A stretch of 64,000 nt of DNA from Vreelandella titanicae BH1 (GTDB taxonomy: Bacteria; Pseudomonadota; Gammaproteobacteria; Pseudomonadales; Halomonadaceae). Both the position numbers and the translations under genes were made by a program. Below, piece after piece: positions 63,711 to 64,000 of this stretch; the first letter of the stretch is position 1; each line of letters begins with the position of its first letter. The stretch spans positions 744,001 to 808,000 of the forward strand of contig NZ_AOPO01000001.1 in NCBI RefSeq assembly GCF_000336575.1, written 5' to 3'. The notes under the pieces are model-generated. The model did no database searches. It saw only the letters and a list, made by a program, of their open reading frames with translations, and was not told the DNA's origin.

Positions 63711-64000
63711 ATGAATGAGACTTCACCCATCTGGGAAGACAAAATTTACCTGGGACAGTGGCAAACTGCTGAAGGGCCTCAGGCTGCCGTAATTGGACCC
63801 GCCACCGGCGAAGTCCTCGCTAAAGTTCAGACGGCTACTCCCGTAGACGTAGGTCGCGCTGCACTTATCGCTAACTCAGCTCAGCAACATTGGGCCACGT
63901 TACCTTTCGATCAAAAAGCAGAGATCCTACGCCGGGCCGCCGCCCTGCTCAAAGAGCGGGCCGAAGAAATCAATCGCTGGAATATTCGTGAGTGCGGCTC
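63711..64000 (+). CDS. Benzaldehyde dehydrogenase-like (XylC-type), N-terminal part
   Basis: 96 codons to the window edge. N-terminus WEDKIYLGQWQTAEGPQAAVIGPATGEVLAKV, later KAEILRRAAALLKERAEEINRWNIRECGS; the Trp-Asn-x-Arg-Glu-Cys-Gly segment is also in XylC of the TOL plasmid. AAGGA lies before the ATG. Second XylC-like gene in the window, 264 bases after the DUF2236 gene on the same strand. Confidence 0.75.
   Translation, partial: MNETSPIWEDKIYLGQWQTAEGPQAAVIGPATGEVLAKVQTATPVDVGRAALIANSAQQHWATLPFDQKAEILRRAAALLKERAEEINRWNIRECG

Overview
The window reads as chromosome of a gammaproteobacterium of the Halomonadaceae type (Halomonas or a close relative). This is an inference from the housekeeping gene order (engB, cytochrome c4, dsbA; xerC, DUF484, dapF, lysA, lptM, argH; hemC, hemD, hemX, hemY), from the TRAP transporters and from the moderately high GC of the left part. 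No rRNA, tRNA, CRISPR array, insertion sequence or prophage was recognised.

Left third (about 1-22.4 kb), mostly core genes: a cut-off secreted chalcone-isomerase-like protein, a tandem universal stress protein, thiD, a TRAP uptake operon (dctQ-dctM-dctP) closed by a strong UUCG-loop terminator, an endonuclease/phosphatase-fold protein, dsbA and cytochrome c4. Next come the engB GTPase, the operon argH-lptM-lysA-dapF-DUF484-xerC-HAD with mostly overlapping stop and start codons, a PAS-PAS-GGDEF-EAL protein, hemCDXY, and mscL with a zinc-ribbon tail.

Middle and right (about 22.4-55 kb), an aromatic catabolic supercluster in three blocks. (a) A CatM/BenM-type LysR gene and a long minus-strand operon, catA-benA-benB-SBP-livH-livM-livG-livF-benE-usp. 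(b) A sigma54-dependent AcoR/AreR-type activator, then a porin, benzaldehyde dehydrogenase and benzyl alcohol dehydrogenase behind a clear -24/-12 promoter. (c) A second minus-strand operon, catB-catC-catA-benA-benB-benC-benD-benE, followed by an orphan binding protein, a salicylate hydroxylase with a divergent NahR-like LysR gene, and an NTF2-like/BKACE/anion-transporter group. Together they encode uptake of aromatics and conversion of benzyl alcohol to benzaldehyde, benzoate and catechol, of salicylate to catechol, and of catechol to the muconolactone/enol-lactone stage. catD, pcaIJ and pcaF are not in the window. catA-benA-benB is present twice in near-identical form. Three copies of one operator/promoter module (CCAATAT...ATAC-N7-GTAT, fixed spacing) tie the two operons and the LysR gene into one regulon.

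Right end (about 55-64 kb), lower GC and accessory in character: a second TRAP operon whose binding-protein gene has lost its middle, an isochorismatase-family hydrolase, an AraC-type regulator, a SphA/MetA-type porin, a DUF2236 (MpaB/Lcp-like) putative haem oxygenase, and the start of a second XylC-like benzaldehyde dehydrogenase cut by the window edge. This last group may be a peripheral pathway that feeds the benzoate route.
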